Assembly: GCF_027595985.1 (NCBI RefSeq)
Contig: NC_073312.1
Location: 4,985,051 to 5,049,050, forward strand
DNA length: 64,000 bases
From: Sorex araneus
Taxonomy: Eukaryota; Chordata; Mammalia; Eulipotyphla; Soricidae
Direction: 5' to 3'
Position numbers and translations under genes: made by a program. Under the pieces are notes generated by a model. That model worked only from the letters and a program-made list of their open reading frames with translations, was not told where the DNA came from and made no database searches. Of the stretch, positions 22,044 to 33,904 are shown one piece after another (position 1 is the first letter of the stretch; every line of letters begins with the position of its first letter).

Positions 22044-22891
22044 CGCTCGGGTTGATAAATCCCGGACAATCCCGACATCATCATGAAAGGGAAAAGTCCC
22101 AGGGGGGACAGATGGGATGCGGGATGCCCTTTTCCTTGGCAGGATCTCGCTGAGCAGACCCGGGGATTCAGCCCTCAGCCCCCCGCCCCTCACCTCCTGC
22201 AAGAGACAGAAGGCAGGACTTGGCTTCTGTGCCCATGTCGAAAGTTGTCAGGGCTGATCCACCGTGGTTCTGAGCTGCCCAGTGAGAGGACAGCTTTGCG
22301 GCCTGGGGTTCTCTTCCCCTCCCTAAACCTGCCCATGCAGCCATGGCCCAGTGGGGGCCGTCCAGGACCCCCCCCCCCACACACACCCCCGGAACGTTGA
22401 TGCTGGCACCAGCACCTCAGCCAGGCCCTAATCCGGGCTCCGAGTGAGCTCCTTGGCGTCGGCTTTGCGTTGTCTCTTGGGCGGGTGTCGGCCCCCGTCT
22501 CTCCTGCCCGTGCCACCCCCCGCCCTCCCATCTGCCGCTGCTCTCAGAGGCACCTGGAGCTTCCCCCCCACTTTCTGCTGTCATGTCAGCACTCCGGGGA
22601 CAGGGGGGCTGCCCCAGTGCCCCTGTGGGGAGCGTTTCCCATAAGGATATTTTTTACATGCCAACAGAGTTAAGAACTGTCAGCAGACCAAACCTCGGAT
22701 GTTGAAGGATTTTTGAACTTTCAGTCTGTTTTTCAGCCGTGGGTAATTGAAACCACATGCCCATGGGCGAATGCTGAAACTGTTTGCACATCCGTGGCTG
22801 GCAGCTTTTCTCTCTGACAAGAGGTCTTTGGTGAGAAAGAGTCTGTCTTCCTTGGATGAAAATGAAGACGTTGACTTTACCTTTCTCTTTT
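22044..22891. other. Unique intergenic sequence
   Basis: GC-rich with a short C/A run at 22370. No gene seen. Confidence 0.5.
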
Positions 22892-22902
22892 AAAGGCAGC
22901 TG

Positions 22903-23086
22903 GGGGCTGGAGCCATAGCACAGCGGGGAGGGCGTTTGCCTTGCACATGGCCAACCCGGGTTCGATTCCCAGCATCCTATATGGTCCCCTGAGCACCGCC
23001 AGGGGCAACTCCTGAGTGCAGAGCCAGGAGTAACCCCTGTGCATTGCCGGGTGTGACCCAAAAAGCAAATAAATAAATAAATAAAT
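22903..23086 (+). mobile_element. SINE, type A, with (AAAT)n tail
   Basis: Intact body ending AAAAAGCAAATAAATAAATA. Target duplication AAAGGCAGCTG at 22892-22902 and 23087-23097, preceded by TTTT, a classic L1-endonuclease site. Confidence 0.95.
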
Positions 23087-23324
23087 AAAGGCAGCTGTAC
23101 CTTTGGCAATTAAGATTAACATTTCAAAACTGCTTCAGTATCCACAAAGATTTCGGTAAAGAAAAGTAGAACGAAAGGGAAATTCACCAGTATTTCTTTT
23201 ACCAAAAGAAGTCACTATTTTTTTCCTTTCAGCTAGACTTTTCCTTATGATTCTTATTTCTAAATATTACAATCATTCTATATATTAAATTATGTATCAA
23301 GATTTTAAAGTTAATGTTAATATT

Positions 23325-23585
23325 TGGAGTGGAGTGATAGCACAGTGGGTAGGGCATTTGCCTTGCACACGGCTGACCCGGGTTTGATTCCTCCGTCCCT
23401 TTCGGAGAGCCCGGCAAGCTACCGAGAGTATCCCGCCCGCACGGCAGAGCCTGGCAAGCTCCCCATGGAGTATTCGATATGCCAAAAACAGTAACAACAA
23501 GTCTCACAACGGAGACGTTACTGGTGCCCGCTCGAGCAAATCGATGAGCAACGGGACGACAGTGCGACAGTGCTCCGATAGTGCT
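23325..23585 (+). mobile_element. SINE, type B, full length
   Basis: GGAGTGGAGTGATAGCACAG head to CGACAGTGCGACAGTGCTCC tail with no poly(A). Confidence 0.92.
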
Positions 23586-23744
23586 ATCAAGATTTTTAGA
23601 ATTTGGCCATAGGAACTTCTCAAAATTTTTACTGGGTCAGGGAGGTGGTTCTGCAGTAAAGCACTTGCTTTCCATGTGTGTAATTCTGGATTTGATCCCT
23701 GAAGCTGTCAAAAAATTATAATTTATGTGTGTATGTGTGCAGGG

Positions 23745-23880
23745 TCCCATGGGGGTCATACCTGGGAGTGCTCAGGACTTACTCTTGGCTCTGTGCTCAA
23801 CGGTTACTTCTGGCGGGCTCAGGGGGACCCTACATGGTACTGGAACAGGAAGTGCTTGACCACTGTGCTATCCCACCCTC
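23745..23880 (-). mobile_element. SINE, type A (old, partial)
   Basis: GGGTCATACCTGGGAGTGCT to CCACTGTGCTATCCC. The head is shortened. Confidence 0.6.
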
Positions 23881-23949
23881 TGTTATCCCCGCCAGCCTAC
23901 ACTCTAATATTTTGTACAAGTTTGCCCTCTGTCTGTATTCGCTCGTCCA

Positions 23950-24154
23950 TACTGTCGCACTGACATCGTGTTGCTCATCGATTTGCTCGAGCGGGCACCA
24001 GTAACGTCTCCATTGTGAGACTTGTTACTGTTTTTGGCCTATCGAATACGCCACGGGGAGCTTGCCAGGCCCTGCCGTGCGGGCGGGATACTCTCGGTAG
24101 CTTGCCGGGCTGAACGGGTTGGTGAACACCCAACCACTGCTATCGCTCCAGCCC
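23950..24154 (-). mobile_element. SINE, type B with internal deletion
   Basis: Tail ACTGTCGCACTGACATCG through CTCGGTAGCTTGCCGGGCT. It then jumps to GCTATCGCTCCAGCCC, so most of the B-box region is lost. Confidence 0.85.
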
Positions 24155-25104
24155 ATATGCATCTGTAAGAGAAAAAAAATGTATGTTTTCCCTCTAAGGT
24201 TGGTGGGCATGTGTTTCCATTAGAAAGGCACCCCTCTGTCACCACTGTGTCCCCAGCACCCAGCACAGGGCTTGTCCCGTGTGGAGGCTCAGCGGACAGT
24301 GGTTGGACTGACGCTAGAGCACGGTGTGTAGGCAGCAGGGTTCTACTGCCAGGGTTTGGATTCCGGCGTGGGCTTTGTCGGACAGAAAGGGTGTGAGTGA
24401 TGCCGTATAAACTCTCGGGCCCTGGGGTCTTGAGAGTTCCGTGACGTCAGAGAGACGAGCTGGCCGGTATCATCAACTTGCTGCTTCTGTAGAATGGGAC
24501 GAGTCGTCCTCCTGCTCCTTCCACCATACAGAGGAGAATGTTCTGGAGAAGGCCCATCAGGTGGGCAGGGGCACTGTGGCAGCGGCGGCCTGCTGTCCGC
24601 TCTGTGGGTCCGAGCCAGCGGCGGGCCCACCCGTGGGGGCGTGCCACAGCTCCGTGTCTTTGCTCCATCTGCAGGAAAGTCGGGGGAGTCGGGGCTGGCT
24701 GGGGGAACAACTGTGGACTTAATTATTTCTGATGACACGGAAAACACCCGTTGGAACCTTTCTCCCCGTGGCTGGGCACATCCACCTGGGCCCTCCGGTG
24801 CGAGCAGCGAGGACCTCGTGGGGCCCATCTGGAGAGGGTCCAGCACTCCCTCACGGGTGCGTCTCCTGTTTCCCCCTCGGCCTCAGGCTCCTCACAGCTT
24901 CTGTGTCTCCACCCAGCTCTCCGGTTTCCAGAAAGGCGGGTCCTACTCCCTCTGGGTCTGTTAGCCACCTCCCCGACGCCCCCAGGCCCGCCAAGGGGGG
25001 CAGGGAGCTGGGAGGACCCCCTGAGACCGTTTAGTTGGTGCCTCTGGGAGCCTGCTAGAGTGAGAGGGAGGGAGACCCTGAGGAGATTCTGAGTGAAGGA
25101 GATC
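24155..25104. other. Unique intergenic sequence
   Basis: No exon or repeat recognised. Confidence 0.45.
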
Positions 25105-25490
25105 GAACACACACATGTGTGCAACACATGTGCACACACATACCCATGTGTGTGCACACATGCAATGCCCAGACATTTATACACATGGACACACACACAA
25201 CACACCCCCACACAAGCATGCACATATGCAAAAGACATCCAAACAGGCACACACAAACATATATGCAATGCACACTCAGACATGCACACACATGTACATG
25301 TGCAACACACAATAATACCCTCATCTCCTCACACGATGCAACACACACCCACATGAACAGACACATGTATGCACACGTGTCATGCCCACATAATACACTT
25401 GTGCACAGACATGCACACATACACTCATGAATTGCATGTCACACACTGCGCACATGTATTGCACACGCATATAGACGCACACGCATATGG
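25105..25490. repeat. (CA)n-rich complex repeat
   Basis: ACACACATGTGTGCAACACA-type degenerate CA/TG sequence. Confidence 0.88.
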
Positions 25491-25689
25491 AGTCTGACAG
25501 AAGCAGGTCCGTGTGGCAGGACGTTCCTCTCGTCCGGCTGCTGTGGGTCTCGGGGAGGTGACAGGAAGGACTTGGTGGGCTGCCTCGGGTCCACAGGCCA
25601 GGGCTGGACCCCAGAGAAGCCCCCGGAGCCTGTCCTGCTTGAGCTGTGCCTGCAGAGGGGTCTCGCCCCAGAGCCTGCCTCACGGTGGT

Positions 25690-25910
25690 CTCACCCCCAC
25701 TCTCCTTCACCCACACCCCCTCCCACCCACACCCTCCTCACCCACGTCCCCTCCCACCCACGCCCTCTTACCCACACCACCTCTCACACTCCCCCCTCTC
25801 ACCCACATTCTCTCTCACCCGTACCCCCTCACCTGCACCCCCTCACCCGCACCCCCCCACACCTGCAACCCCCACACCTGCACCCCCACCCCCTCTCCTT
25901 CCCCTGCACC
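25690..25910. repeat. CACCC-rich minisatellite (about 16-bp unit)
   Basis: CACCCACACCCCCTCC units. CACCC is the KLF-type core, repeated here more than twenty times. Confidence 0.85.
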
Positions 25911-26949
25911 GGCTCCCTTGAGGCCAGCAGGAACTTGGGCTTTTATATGATCACAAACATTATTTTAAAAAATCGCCATTTTCGCCAGGGACAGTTTTCG
26001 TGAGTCAGGACCCAGCAGTGCTCCCTGGGGCCTTGTGGAGTGCTCCAGTAGCTGGAGCACTGCCAGGTGTGGCCCCCTCTGGGCCTGAGCTCTAAACTGT
26101 CCGCCTGGGAGCAGTTCCCTGAGCACTGCCTGAGAGCACCTCCACCCCTGCCAAATGAAAGCAAATACTATCATGGTGTTGAGTGCCGACCAGAGGCCAG
26201 GGGGAGACGGGTGGGGGGCTTATTCCAGACGGGGGTGGGGGGCCAGAGCTGAGGGTGCGGAGGAGGAAGAGGCAGGACAGCATGGGCAGCCCGGGGTGGG
26301 CGAGAGGGGCCTGGTGCACCCGCTAGAGGGGGCATCAGAGGGGGCAGGGCCACCAAGTCCGTCATCCACTGCCCCGCAGGCTTCAAGCTGAGGCACTCGG
26401 GAGCACCGGGGAGGAGGAGTGGGAACGGGGCGCTGGAGCTGGCACCGGGCTGGCCGAGAGGGGTGACCGCAGCGCCAGCACGGCCGAGAGCTGCGCCTGT
26501 GCCCGGCTGAGTCCCAGGGCAGGCCGGGGTGTGTGGGCAGCTCGCTGCGCTCTGCTCCCACCACCCACCTGAGTGGGACGGTCGCCTGTGCCCCCAAGGC
26601 TTGGGGGCTGCCCAGGGAGCTGTGGGCACGCAGAGCCAGTGCTCGGGGAGCTGCTGGGCGGGGGGCCCTCCCCATGGTCCCCCAGGACGGGCCGCAGCCA
26701 GACCCCAGGGCCACCGTGTGCCTCGGGCGCCAGGGCGGGCACCGGGAGTCCAGGGCATTTCCCAGGGACCTGCGGCCGCGGGTCTCCATGGAAACCAAAG
26801 CACCCCCCTCCTCTGCCTCTTTCCTGCTCCTCCTCCTCCTCCTGCCTGACCCCCACGGTCCCCCTTTCCCTCTCTCGCTTGCTCTGATTTCTCCCCCCGT
26901 GGGCTTATTCTTTTGTTTGAAATCCTGTCGCAGGCAGCTGTGCGAGCTG
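25911..26949. other. GC-rich unique sequence
   Basis: Possible very old SINE pieces near 26010-26130. The 200-plus-codon minus frames at 26171-26990 lack any domain and are low-complexity Pro/Ser/Ala sequence. Confidence 0.45.
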
Positions 26950-26960
26950 CCTTCCGTTCC

Positions 26961-27131
26961 TTTTTCTTTATTTTTTTCTTTTTGGGTCACACCCGGCGAT
27001 GCTCAGGGCTGACTCCTGGCGCTGCACTCAGGAATCACTCCTGGCGGTGCTTACGGGAGCCTATGGGATGCCGGGGACTGAACCCGCACGCGAGGCAAAT
27101 GCCCTCCCCGTCTGTGCTATGGCTCCAGCCC
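26961..27131 (-). mobile_element. SINE, type A
   Basis: CTTTTTGGGTCACACCCGGC to TGCTATGGCTCCAGCCC. CCTTCCGTTCC / CCTTCTGTTCC flank it as a slightly diverged duplication. Confidence 0.9.
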
Positions 27132-27141
27132 CTTCTGTTCC

Positions 27142-28450
27142 CTTGGGGTGAGGGTGGCGGGTGCACCCCATCTCCGTGTGAGCAGAGGCACACGCCCACC
27201 AACACTTGACCCCGCAGAGGGGGCGGGTGCCAAGCCCCATAAGGCCTTCTCTGTCTGGCGCGGTCACTCACCCACACTCTGGGGACAGGGGTACTCCGGG
27301 CCCCCGAGTCCTGCGCTGGAGAAGGCGGTCCTTGTGGGCAGACCCCCAGAACATTCCAGCACGGTGCTCAGGGCTGCATGGCTAAACCCGGCCCTGGGGT
27401 TCACTCCAGGGGGAAGAGCTGACCAGGTGGGCTCAGGGACTGCCCGGGTGGGTGCCCCTGGTGGCAGGTGGGTGTCTGGGTTTGAGCCAGGGCTGGGGCT
27501 CCTCTCCCCAGCTCCCAGGAGAGGTCAGACGATACCCGTGCAGTGCCCCTGGCCCTCCTGGGAGGGGGGCCCTTGACCCCGGGGGGGGGGGGTCCCGACT
27601 TCCCCGCTCCGTGGCCCTGGATCTCCGGGGGGGCGCGGCAGCCCACAGCCTGCTCAGGCGGCGTGTCACGAAGCTGACGGCTGTCGGCGGCGGCCCTGCG
27701 GGGCGTTTCCACCGGCTCGACCAAGACTCAGCTGCAGCTTCTGCCCTGCCCACCGAGAAAGGAGAAAGCTCAGATGTCCCCGGAAACAAGTGGCCGAGAC
27801 CAAGGCGGGGGTGAGGGGGGCACAGCGCCCATGGGTCAGTTGGCACGAGCGAGCGGGACTGAGACGCTGCCGGCGGGGCAGGGACCGGCCGTCGCTCCAT
27901 GCAGCGGGTCAGGCAAGGCCATGCCCCCCATCAGCCCCGCTGTGCGAGCCGGCTCGGGAGAGGGGAGACCCCTGAGGCACACGGAGCCTGCTAGACCCCG
28001 AGCGGGTGCGAGGACCCGGGTTTGAGCTCCGGCCTTGCTCGACAATCCCCAGCCCTGCTGGGTGTGGCCTTGAGGCCCCCCTACACCCACGGACGGTCCT
28101 GAGCATCGAGCCACCTGCCCTGGTTGGTCAAGCATGACCAGGAGGGGCCCAGCCCCATGGGCACACTCGGGAGACACCCTGGGCAAAGGGACCAAAGAAG
28201 ACAAAAAGAAAAAAATAAAGGAAAAAAAAAGAAGAAGAAAAGGGCTCCAATGTCAGTCCTCTCAGGACCCGCGGCTAGGTGCTTTGGGAAAGGGCTGGGG
28301 GCTGTTCTCTGACCCCGACCCTCCGCCAGGCTGGGTGGGCTGCAGGCTGGGCAGCCCGGGCCACGGTCCAGGGTGGGGATGAGGTTATTCGGGGCTTCCC
28401 CGCTCCCCGCCAGCGATACTGCCCGCCCGGCTGGCCCGTCCGAGCCGATG
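27142..28450. other. GC-rich unique sequence
   Basis: Contains a G run near 27580 and an A-rich patch at 28200-28240 that may be the tail of a very old SINE (27980-28200). No gene. Confidence 0.45.
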
Positions 28451-28660
28451 CCTCGCCACGATAACAGCAGCTAGTGCGCAGAAATCCGAGAAACAAAGGC
28501 CTGACGTGAATAACAGTCACGCTTCTAATTGCAGAAGACCGTGCGGTTTGAAAGGAAAGCGGTTTCCATTAGGAACCTCTAAAAATAGCCGCTCAGATCG
28601 GATCCAGCTTCCCCGGAGCAGGCCAAGGGCTAATTGCCTCAGCAAGTCCCCTCGGCTGCG
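28451..28660. promoter_or_regulatory. Candidate conserved regulatory element
   Basis: Unique, balanced base composition, with TGACGTGA (28502-28509, CRE-like), GTGCGGTTTG (28541-28550, RUNX-like) and CTAAAAATAG (28579-28588, a perfect MEF2 consensus) within 90 bp. Function is inference. Confidence 0.35.
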
Positions 28661-28724
28661 GGCTCAGGGGCCCCGTCGTGGGACCTGCTTCCAGAGGGGC
28701 TGCTCCCAGGCCTGGACACTCTTA

Positions 28725-28905
28725 CATGCGTTCACGCATGTTCTCATGCACGTGAATGCACACCCATACAGGCAGGCCTTGCATGTGCACACACACGTAT
28801 GCACACGCGCATGCAGGCACACATTTGCGCATGCTCTGTACATGTGTATGCACCGAGCGCATATGTGTGGGTGTAAGCACACACATGCACGCACACACGG
28901 TGGTT
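28725..28905. repeat. CA/TG-rich degenerate repeat
   Basis: ATGCACACACATGCAGGC-type sequence. Confidence 0.8.
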
Positions 28906-29804
28906 CTTGCGGTGGGCACAGCCAGCAGGGCTTGGGGGTCCTGGGAGGACAGCAGAGCAGACCCAGGGTCTTGCACACATCGGGCCAGAGTCTGCCCTCC
29001 CGGCCCCCCGAGCCCCTTCCGCCCCACCAGCCCTGTCTCAGCCCCGGAGCTGCTCTGGTCTCTCTTTCCTCCGGGAGTTTTCTCTTTCCTCAGCAGCCTC
29101 TCTGCGGCCCCGCCCGCTTCACTCTCCAGGATTCTCCTTCCCCGCCGTCTGTCTGTGCCACGGACCTGAGTTTTGTTTCTCGCAGGCCCGTGCCAGGGGG
29201 AAGCTCCCCCTCCTTCCCGGCCAGGCCTCGGCTCTCCGGGGTGGGGCACCTCTGCATTTCCGCCTCTCCTCTGCAGGTCACCTTCCACCCTTGCACCTCC
29301 GGCTCTTCCACTGGGCTCTGGAAGTGGGTGGCACCGTCCTGGTTAGCGGGTGGACTCTCCAGGCGCCCAGCTCTCCCTGGGAACGGGGCTCCCTCCCGTG
29401 GGTGCCCAAACCCTCCTGCCTGGCCTCCCGCCCTTGCTAGTTTGGGTCAATACGATGGTTTCTCTTTCTTGGGTTTGTTTTGTGCTTGAGGACTCCCAAG
29501 GGGAGCCAAGAGCCGCTCCTAGAAATTCTTGGCCAGCCCGGCTGGTGGTTCGGCCTGAGTGCAAAGCTGCCTCGGCCTGGCTCTGCGGGGGCCCGCCAGG
29601 GCCTCCTCAGCAGTGCTCAGGAGTCCCCAAGCCCCGCCTGGCAGTGCTCGAGGTGCTGGGGGATGAAGCTGGTCAGTGCGCGACTGAGCCCTGGACGGGC
29701 CCTAATTTCCGTTCCTTTCTCCTTCCCCGACCGTGACTTTGTAATGTGTTCCATACTTTGTCATGAGTGAAGACCATTTTAGCTAGTTTAAGGTATTTCT
29801 TTTT
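28906..29804. other. Unique intergenic sequence
   Basis: Open frames here are GC-driven. 29590-29670 resembles a fragment of an old minus-strand SINE. Confidence 0.45.
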
Positions 29805-29965
29805 CTCGGGCCAGAGTGATCATACAATGGGTAGGGGGCTTGCCTTGCACACAGCAGACCCAGGGTCTATCCCTGGCACCCCATGGGGTCCCCCAAGCCG
29901 GCCCGGAGTGATCCCTGAGTGCAGAGCCAGGAGTCAGTCTGAGCACTGCTGGGCGTGGCCCCCAG
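29805..29965 (+). mobile_element. SINE, type A (diverged)
   Basis: GGGCCAGAGTGATCATACAA to CACTGCTGGGCGTGGCCCC. Confidence 0.78.
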
Positions 29966-29974
29966 CCCCTGCCT

Positions 29975-30140
29975 CTCCAGCCCCAAAGGATTTGCTGTGG
30001 TGCGCATCTGCCTTGCATGTGGTCAATCTGGGTTGGACCCAGGCACCACATATGGTCGCCTGAGCACCGCAGAAGTGAGCTCTGTGTGCAAGCCAAGAAT
30101 AAAGCTCCGAGCACTGCTGGATGTGACCTAAAACACACAT
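29975..30140 (+). mobile_element. SINE, type A (diverged), tandem with the previous copy
   Basis: CTGTGGTGCGCATCTGCCTT to GCTGGATGTGACCTAAAAC. Confidence 0.72.
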
Positions 30141-30261
30141 TCCCCCAAGTTCCCCACCCCCCACCAAATTCTTTGTATGCATTATAGGACTTTTACCAAA
30201 CTGACTATATTAATCGCGCATGGTTTTAAATTTTGAAAAATATTTAGTTACTTGCTTTGTT

Positions 30262-30410
30262 CTCCAGGTCATAGCTGGTCGTGCTCAGAGATTATTTCCG
30301 GCTCCATGTTCTGGAATGACCCCTGGTGGGGCTGGGGAAACCATATGTGATGCCAGAGACAGAGACAGGGCTGGCGGCATCAAGGCGGGGTCCTTCCTCT
30401 CCACTATCTC
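30262..30410 (-). mobile_element. SINE, type A (old)
   Basis: CTCCAGGTCATAGCTGGTCG onward. Only the body half is clear. Confidence 0.6.
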
Positions 30411-31170
30411 TGCAGTGCGGTGCATTCATCTTTTCATTCGGCTTATTTATAGAGGTTGTTTTACGGGGGAAGAGTCGAATCTCTGTGGCACAAGCTGTCC
30501 ACGCAAAGGCCTGTGGTATTTTCTCACTTGCCCAGACCTCCTCAGTCTTCAGTGAGATTTCAGAGTTGCTTCTTTGCAGGCCTTCTGCATTCTTGGTTGG
30601 ATAGATAAATTTTAATATAATTAAAACCATCATTAGCTAGTAGGGCAAAAGTATCTTTGTTAAAAAAAAACACTTTCTGGTTTGTTATTTTTGGTGAAGG
30701 GAGATGGAAATGAAGTTTTAAAAATGATCCTGTATCTGCCAATCTTGCGAAACAATGTGTTGTCTGAAAAAGCTGTGTTCTGTTTAAATTTGTCTGATGA
30801 TGGTGTCAGCTTTTCCTGTAGTAGTTATCATGTCCCTAATAAAGGCTTTTTCTGATATGACTTTGCATACTTAAAGCATGTGCTATTACGCTGAGCTACA
30901 TCCTTGGCCTGAATCAAGGCCATTATCACTTCTTATGCTGAATTCTTTTCTGTCTGTTTCCTGCCTTACCCAGTTAGTCACGACATCAGCCACAGCTTCG
31001 AGATAGTCATAAAACAGACTTAAAGGAAAAAGGCATCAAACCGATTTCATTAAGTATCAAGTTGGAGGTAGATTTTTAACATGCAAAGTTCATTGAGGAA
31101 AGAAAGTTCTCCTTTATTTGTAGTTTGACAAGAATTTCTTCACTAAAGAGCATTGAATTTTGGGGTTTGG
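30411..31170. other. AT-rich unique sequence
   Basis: Distinctly AT-rich against its surroundings. A short frame at 30292-30633 shows no domain. Confidence 0.45.
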
Positions 31171-31325
31171 TTTTGTTTGGGGGCCACACCCAGAGATGCT
31201 CAGGGCTTCCTCCTGTTGCTGCACTCAGGGATCGTGGCTGGCAGTGCTCAGGGATCACTCGGACTGAACCCCAGTTGGCTTCATGCAAAGCTAGCACCTT
31301 GCCTTACCTTATTCTCTCCTGCCCC
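31171..31325 (-). mobile_element. SINE, type A (old)
   Basis: GGGGGCCACACCCAGAGATG to TATTCTCTCCTGCCCC, shortened head. Confidence 0.7.
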
Positions 31326-31505
31326 ATGGGCACGGAATTTTAAGTGTTTTTCTGATACAGACACTCTATTGATAACTCATTGACTCTGTCCTAAACTTTT
31401 TGTCACTTGTTCGACTGATGTGATCGATTACAAAAACGTTTTCTTACTTCAAAGCATCTTGGATTCTTAGAGGACCCCATTATACTAATTAAATAAATAA
31501 AGCTC

Positions 31506-31670
31506 TCGGGGGGCCTTAGACACAGTACGGGAGTCAAGATGCTTGCCTTGCTTGCAGCTAACCCTGGTTTGATGCCAGGCATCTCAAACGATCCCTAAGC
31601 CCTACTGAGACTGATTGATGAGCACAGAGCCAGGAGTAAGCCTTGAACATCGATGGGTATGGCCTCAAGC
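31506..31670 (+). mobile_element. SINE, type A (old)
   Basis: TTGCCTTGCTTGCAGCTAAC, then GAGCACAGAGCCAGGAGTAA and GGGTATGGCCTCAAGC. Confidence 0.7.
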
Positions 31671-31859
31671 ACCTTCCCCCAATTAACCTGTTGTATTCAG
31701 TTAGCTCATAATTTATTGATATTTTTTTCATGTTTGTTCATATTAAATGCATCCATTTGATTTTTTTCTTGGACTCTCATTTTCAGCTTTATAATAAAGA
31801 TTTATTTTATTCTTTATTATAAAGAATTTATAATATTTATTCTTTTTATTCAGCTTTAT

Positions 31860-32110
31860 GGGGCTAGAGTGATAGCACAGCGGGTAGGGCGTTTGCCTTA
31901 CATGTAGCTGACCCGGGTTCGATTCCTCTGCCCCTCTTGGAGAGCCTAGCAAGCTACCGAGAGTATTCTGCCTGCACGGCAGAGCCTGGCAAGCTACCCG
32001 TGGCATATTTGATATGCTAAACACAGTAACAACAAGTCTCACAATGGAGACATTACTGGTGCCCGCTCGAGCAAATAAATGAGCAACAGGTAACAGTGAC
32101 ACAGTAAATA
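31860..32110 (+). mobile_element. SINE, type B, full length
   Basis: GGGGCTAGAGTGATAGCACA to GGTAACAGTGACACAGTAAA. No poly(A) beyond a short AAATAAA. Confidence 0.92.
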
Positions 32111-32663
32111 AAGATCACATTAGCTGCAAAAAAATGACCTAAGTAATTTTCACTCTTTTACCATTTCCTGGGATCAAACTTTGATCAGGTTGGAATTTTG
32201 ATCTTTTCTAACACTTGGGGACTCCATTCGTACAGCCATCAGAACTGCTGTTAACAAACACTGTCGATTCCCGTCTTCATTTCACGGGTGCAATTTGTCT
32301 CTCTGGATTCTCCCTTGTGTCGGCAACCCTTGGCTTTTATATATTTTTGGTCAGGTTTTTACTAGATCTTCACGTTGGTTCCATTTGCTGGGTCCCAGGT
32401 GGTCTTGGTGTCTTCCGTAATGGAGGGAGAAAGGGTCCCCTGCAGAATGGGGGGGACTTGGTCCCAGCTGCCCGGCTGGGAATGGCTATTTCAGAGCTGG
32501 TCCTTCCACTCCCGGGCCCTCTGAGTGGAAAAGGTGTGGACCCCCCACCCCAGGTGCAGCCCTGCAGAGTCCCAGGCCTGACAGAGGGAGGAGGGTGTGT
32601 CAGGAGCTTGGGCCTTGCTAGCCTTTACCCCCAATCCGCTTTTGTTTATTTAGTTATGTTTTG
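32111..32663. other. Unique intergenic sequence
   Basis: No feature recognised. Confidence 0.45.
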
Positions 32664-32825
32664 CTTTTTGGGTCACACCCGGCGATGCTCAGGGCTTACT
32701 CCTGGCTCTGTGCTCAGGAATTACTCCTGGCAGTGCTTGGGGGACCATATGGGATGCTGGGCACTGAACCTGGGTCTGCCGCGTGCCAGGCGGACGCCCT
32801 CCCCACTGTGCTGTCACTCCCACCC
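32664..32825 (-). mobile_element. SINE, type A
   Basis: CTTTTTGGGTCACACCCGGC to CTGTGCTGTCACTCCCACCC. Confidence 0.9.
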
Positions 32826-32847
32826 AGTCATCTTTTATTTGTTCATT

Positions 32848-33013
32848 TGGTTTTGGTGGCACAGCTGATGGTGCCTGGGCTGACTCCTGGCTCTCTGCAC
32901 TCAGGAATCACTCCTGACAGTGCTTGGGGGACTGTATGGGCAGCCGGGGATTGAATCTGGGTCTGTCACATGCAAGGCAAGTGCTTTCCCTGCCGTAGGA
33001 TTGCTCCCGTCCC
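32848..33013 (-). mobile_element. SINE, type A (diverged), next to the previous copy
   Basis: GGTTTTGGTGGCACAGCTGA to GGATTGCTCCCGTCCC. Confidence 0.75.
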
Positions 33014-33740
33014 TTCCTCAACTCTGAACCACGTGGTCCCCGGAGTGTTTCATGCGTGACGGGACTTGGAACCGCATCTTCCTGTGCTTTGCCTCTTGGC
33101 TTCTCACCCCGAGTCCCCCCACATGCCAACGGGGCTAAGAAAAGATTGGGGCAACCACCGACCTCGAGGGGGAGGCGGGAGTCTTGCTTGGTCACCTCTC
33201 CACTGCCTGGAGGACCGGACCTGCGCAGGTGGGCGCTGGGGACCAGGGGGTAGGGGGCAGCCAGAACCAGGAGCCCCGGGACTCAGGTGTGTACAAAGGC
33301 GAAAAGGTTAGAGGGAAAAGGAAGTGCCCGGGTCCACCCTCGCCCTGTGCCCTCCGCTCCCCAGGACCAACCCTCATGCCCACTCTGCGTCAGATGCCAG
33401 AGACTCGGGGCCTTGCCAGGGTCCGAAGGGGCGAAGGAAAGCCCGGTCAGGCGGCAGGGGGGACACCGCTCCAGGGCAGAAGCGCATCCCGCTGGGAAGC
33501 TCTGGCCGGCGGAGGGGGGCGGCCCCTGGCTGGGGACGCCTCACCCACAGCATCCTGCCGTTCGCAGGGGGACGGTCACCAGCCACAGGGAGCCTCCCCG
33601 GGCCCCTCTGGCCGTGGAGACGCGGCGCAGAGGCCACGGGGAAGAGGATGTGGAGAGTCAGGGGAGCTGTGGGGACGAGGCTGCAATCTTGCACAGCGTC
33701 TTGGGAAGGACACGGGTGCGGAGGCTTCCGTGTAAAATGG
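33014..33740. other. GC-rich unique sequence
   Basis: Several overlapping chance frames. Nothing domain-like. Confidence 0.45.
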
Positions 33741-33842
33741 GTTCATTGATTTTCATTGCTTTGCTCGAGTGGGCACCAGTAACATCTCCATCGTGAGGCT
33801 TGTTGTTACTGTTCTTGGCATATGGAATACGCCACGGGTGAC
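33741..33842 (-). mobile_element. SINE, type B (tail fragment)
   Basis: TTGCTCGAGTGGGCACCAGT to GAATACGCCACGGGTGAC. Confidence 0.85.
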
Positions 33843-33904
33843 ATGGGTCATTGCATAGTAATGAGGCCGGGGACATGACAAAGGACGCTGCCATTGACAC
33901 CTCC

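Noticed and set aside
22903-23086. tRNA gene suggested by A- and B-box-like motifs
   Set aside because: The motifs belong to the SINE heads. The sequence does not form a full cloverleaf and carries a SINE body and A-tail.
26010-26170. Possible SINE
   Set aside because: Only short phrases (GAGCACTGCC, CAGTGCTCC) match, so it is too degraded to assign.
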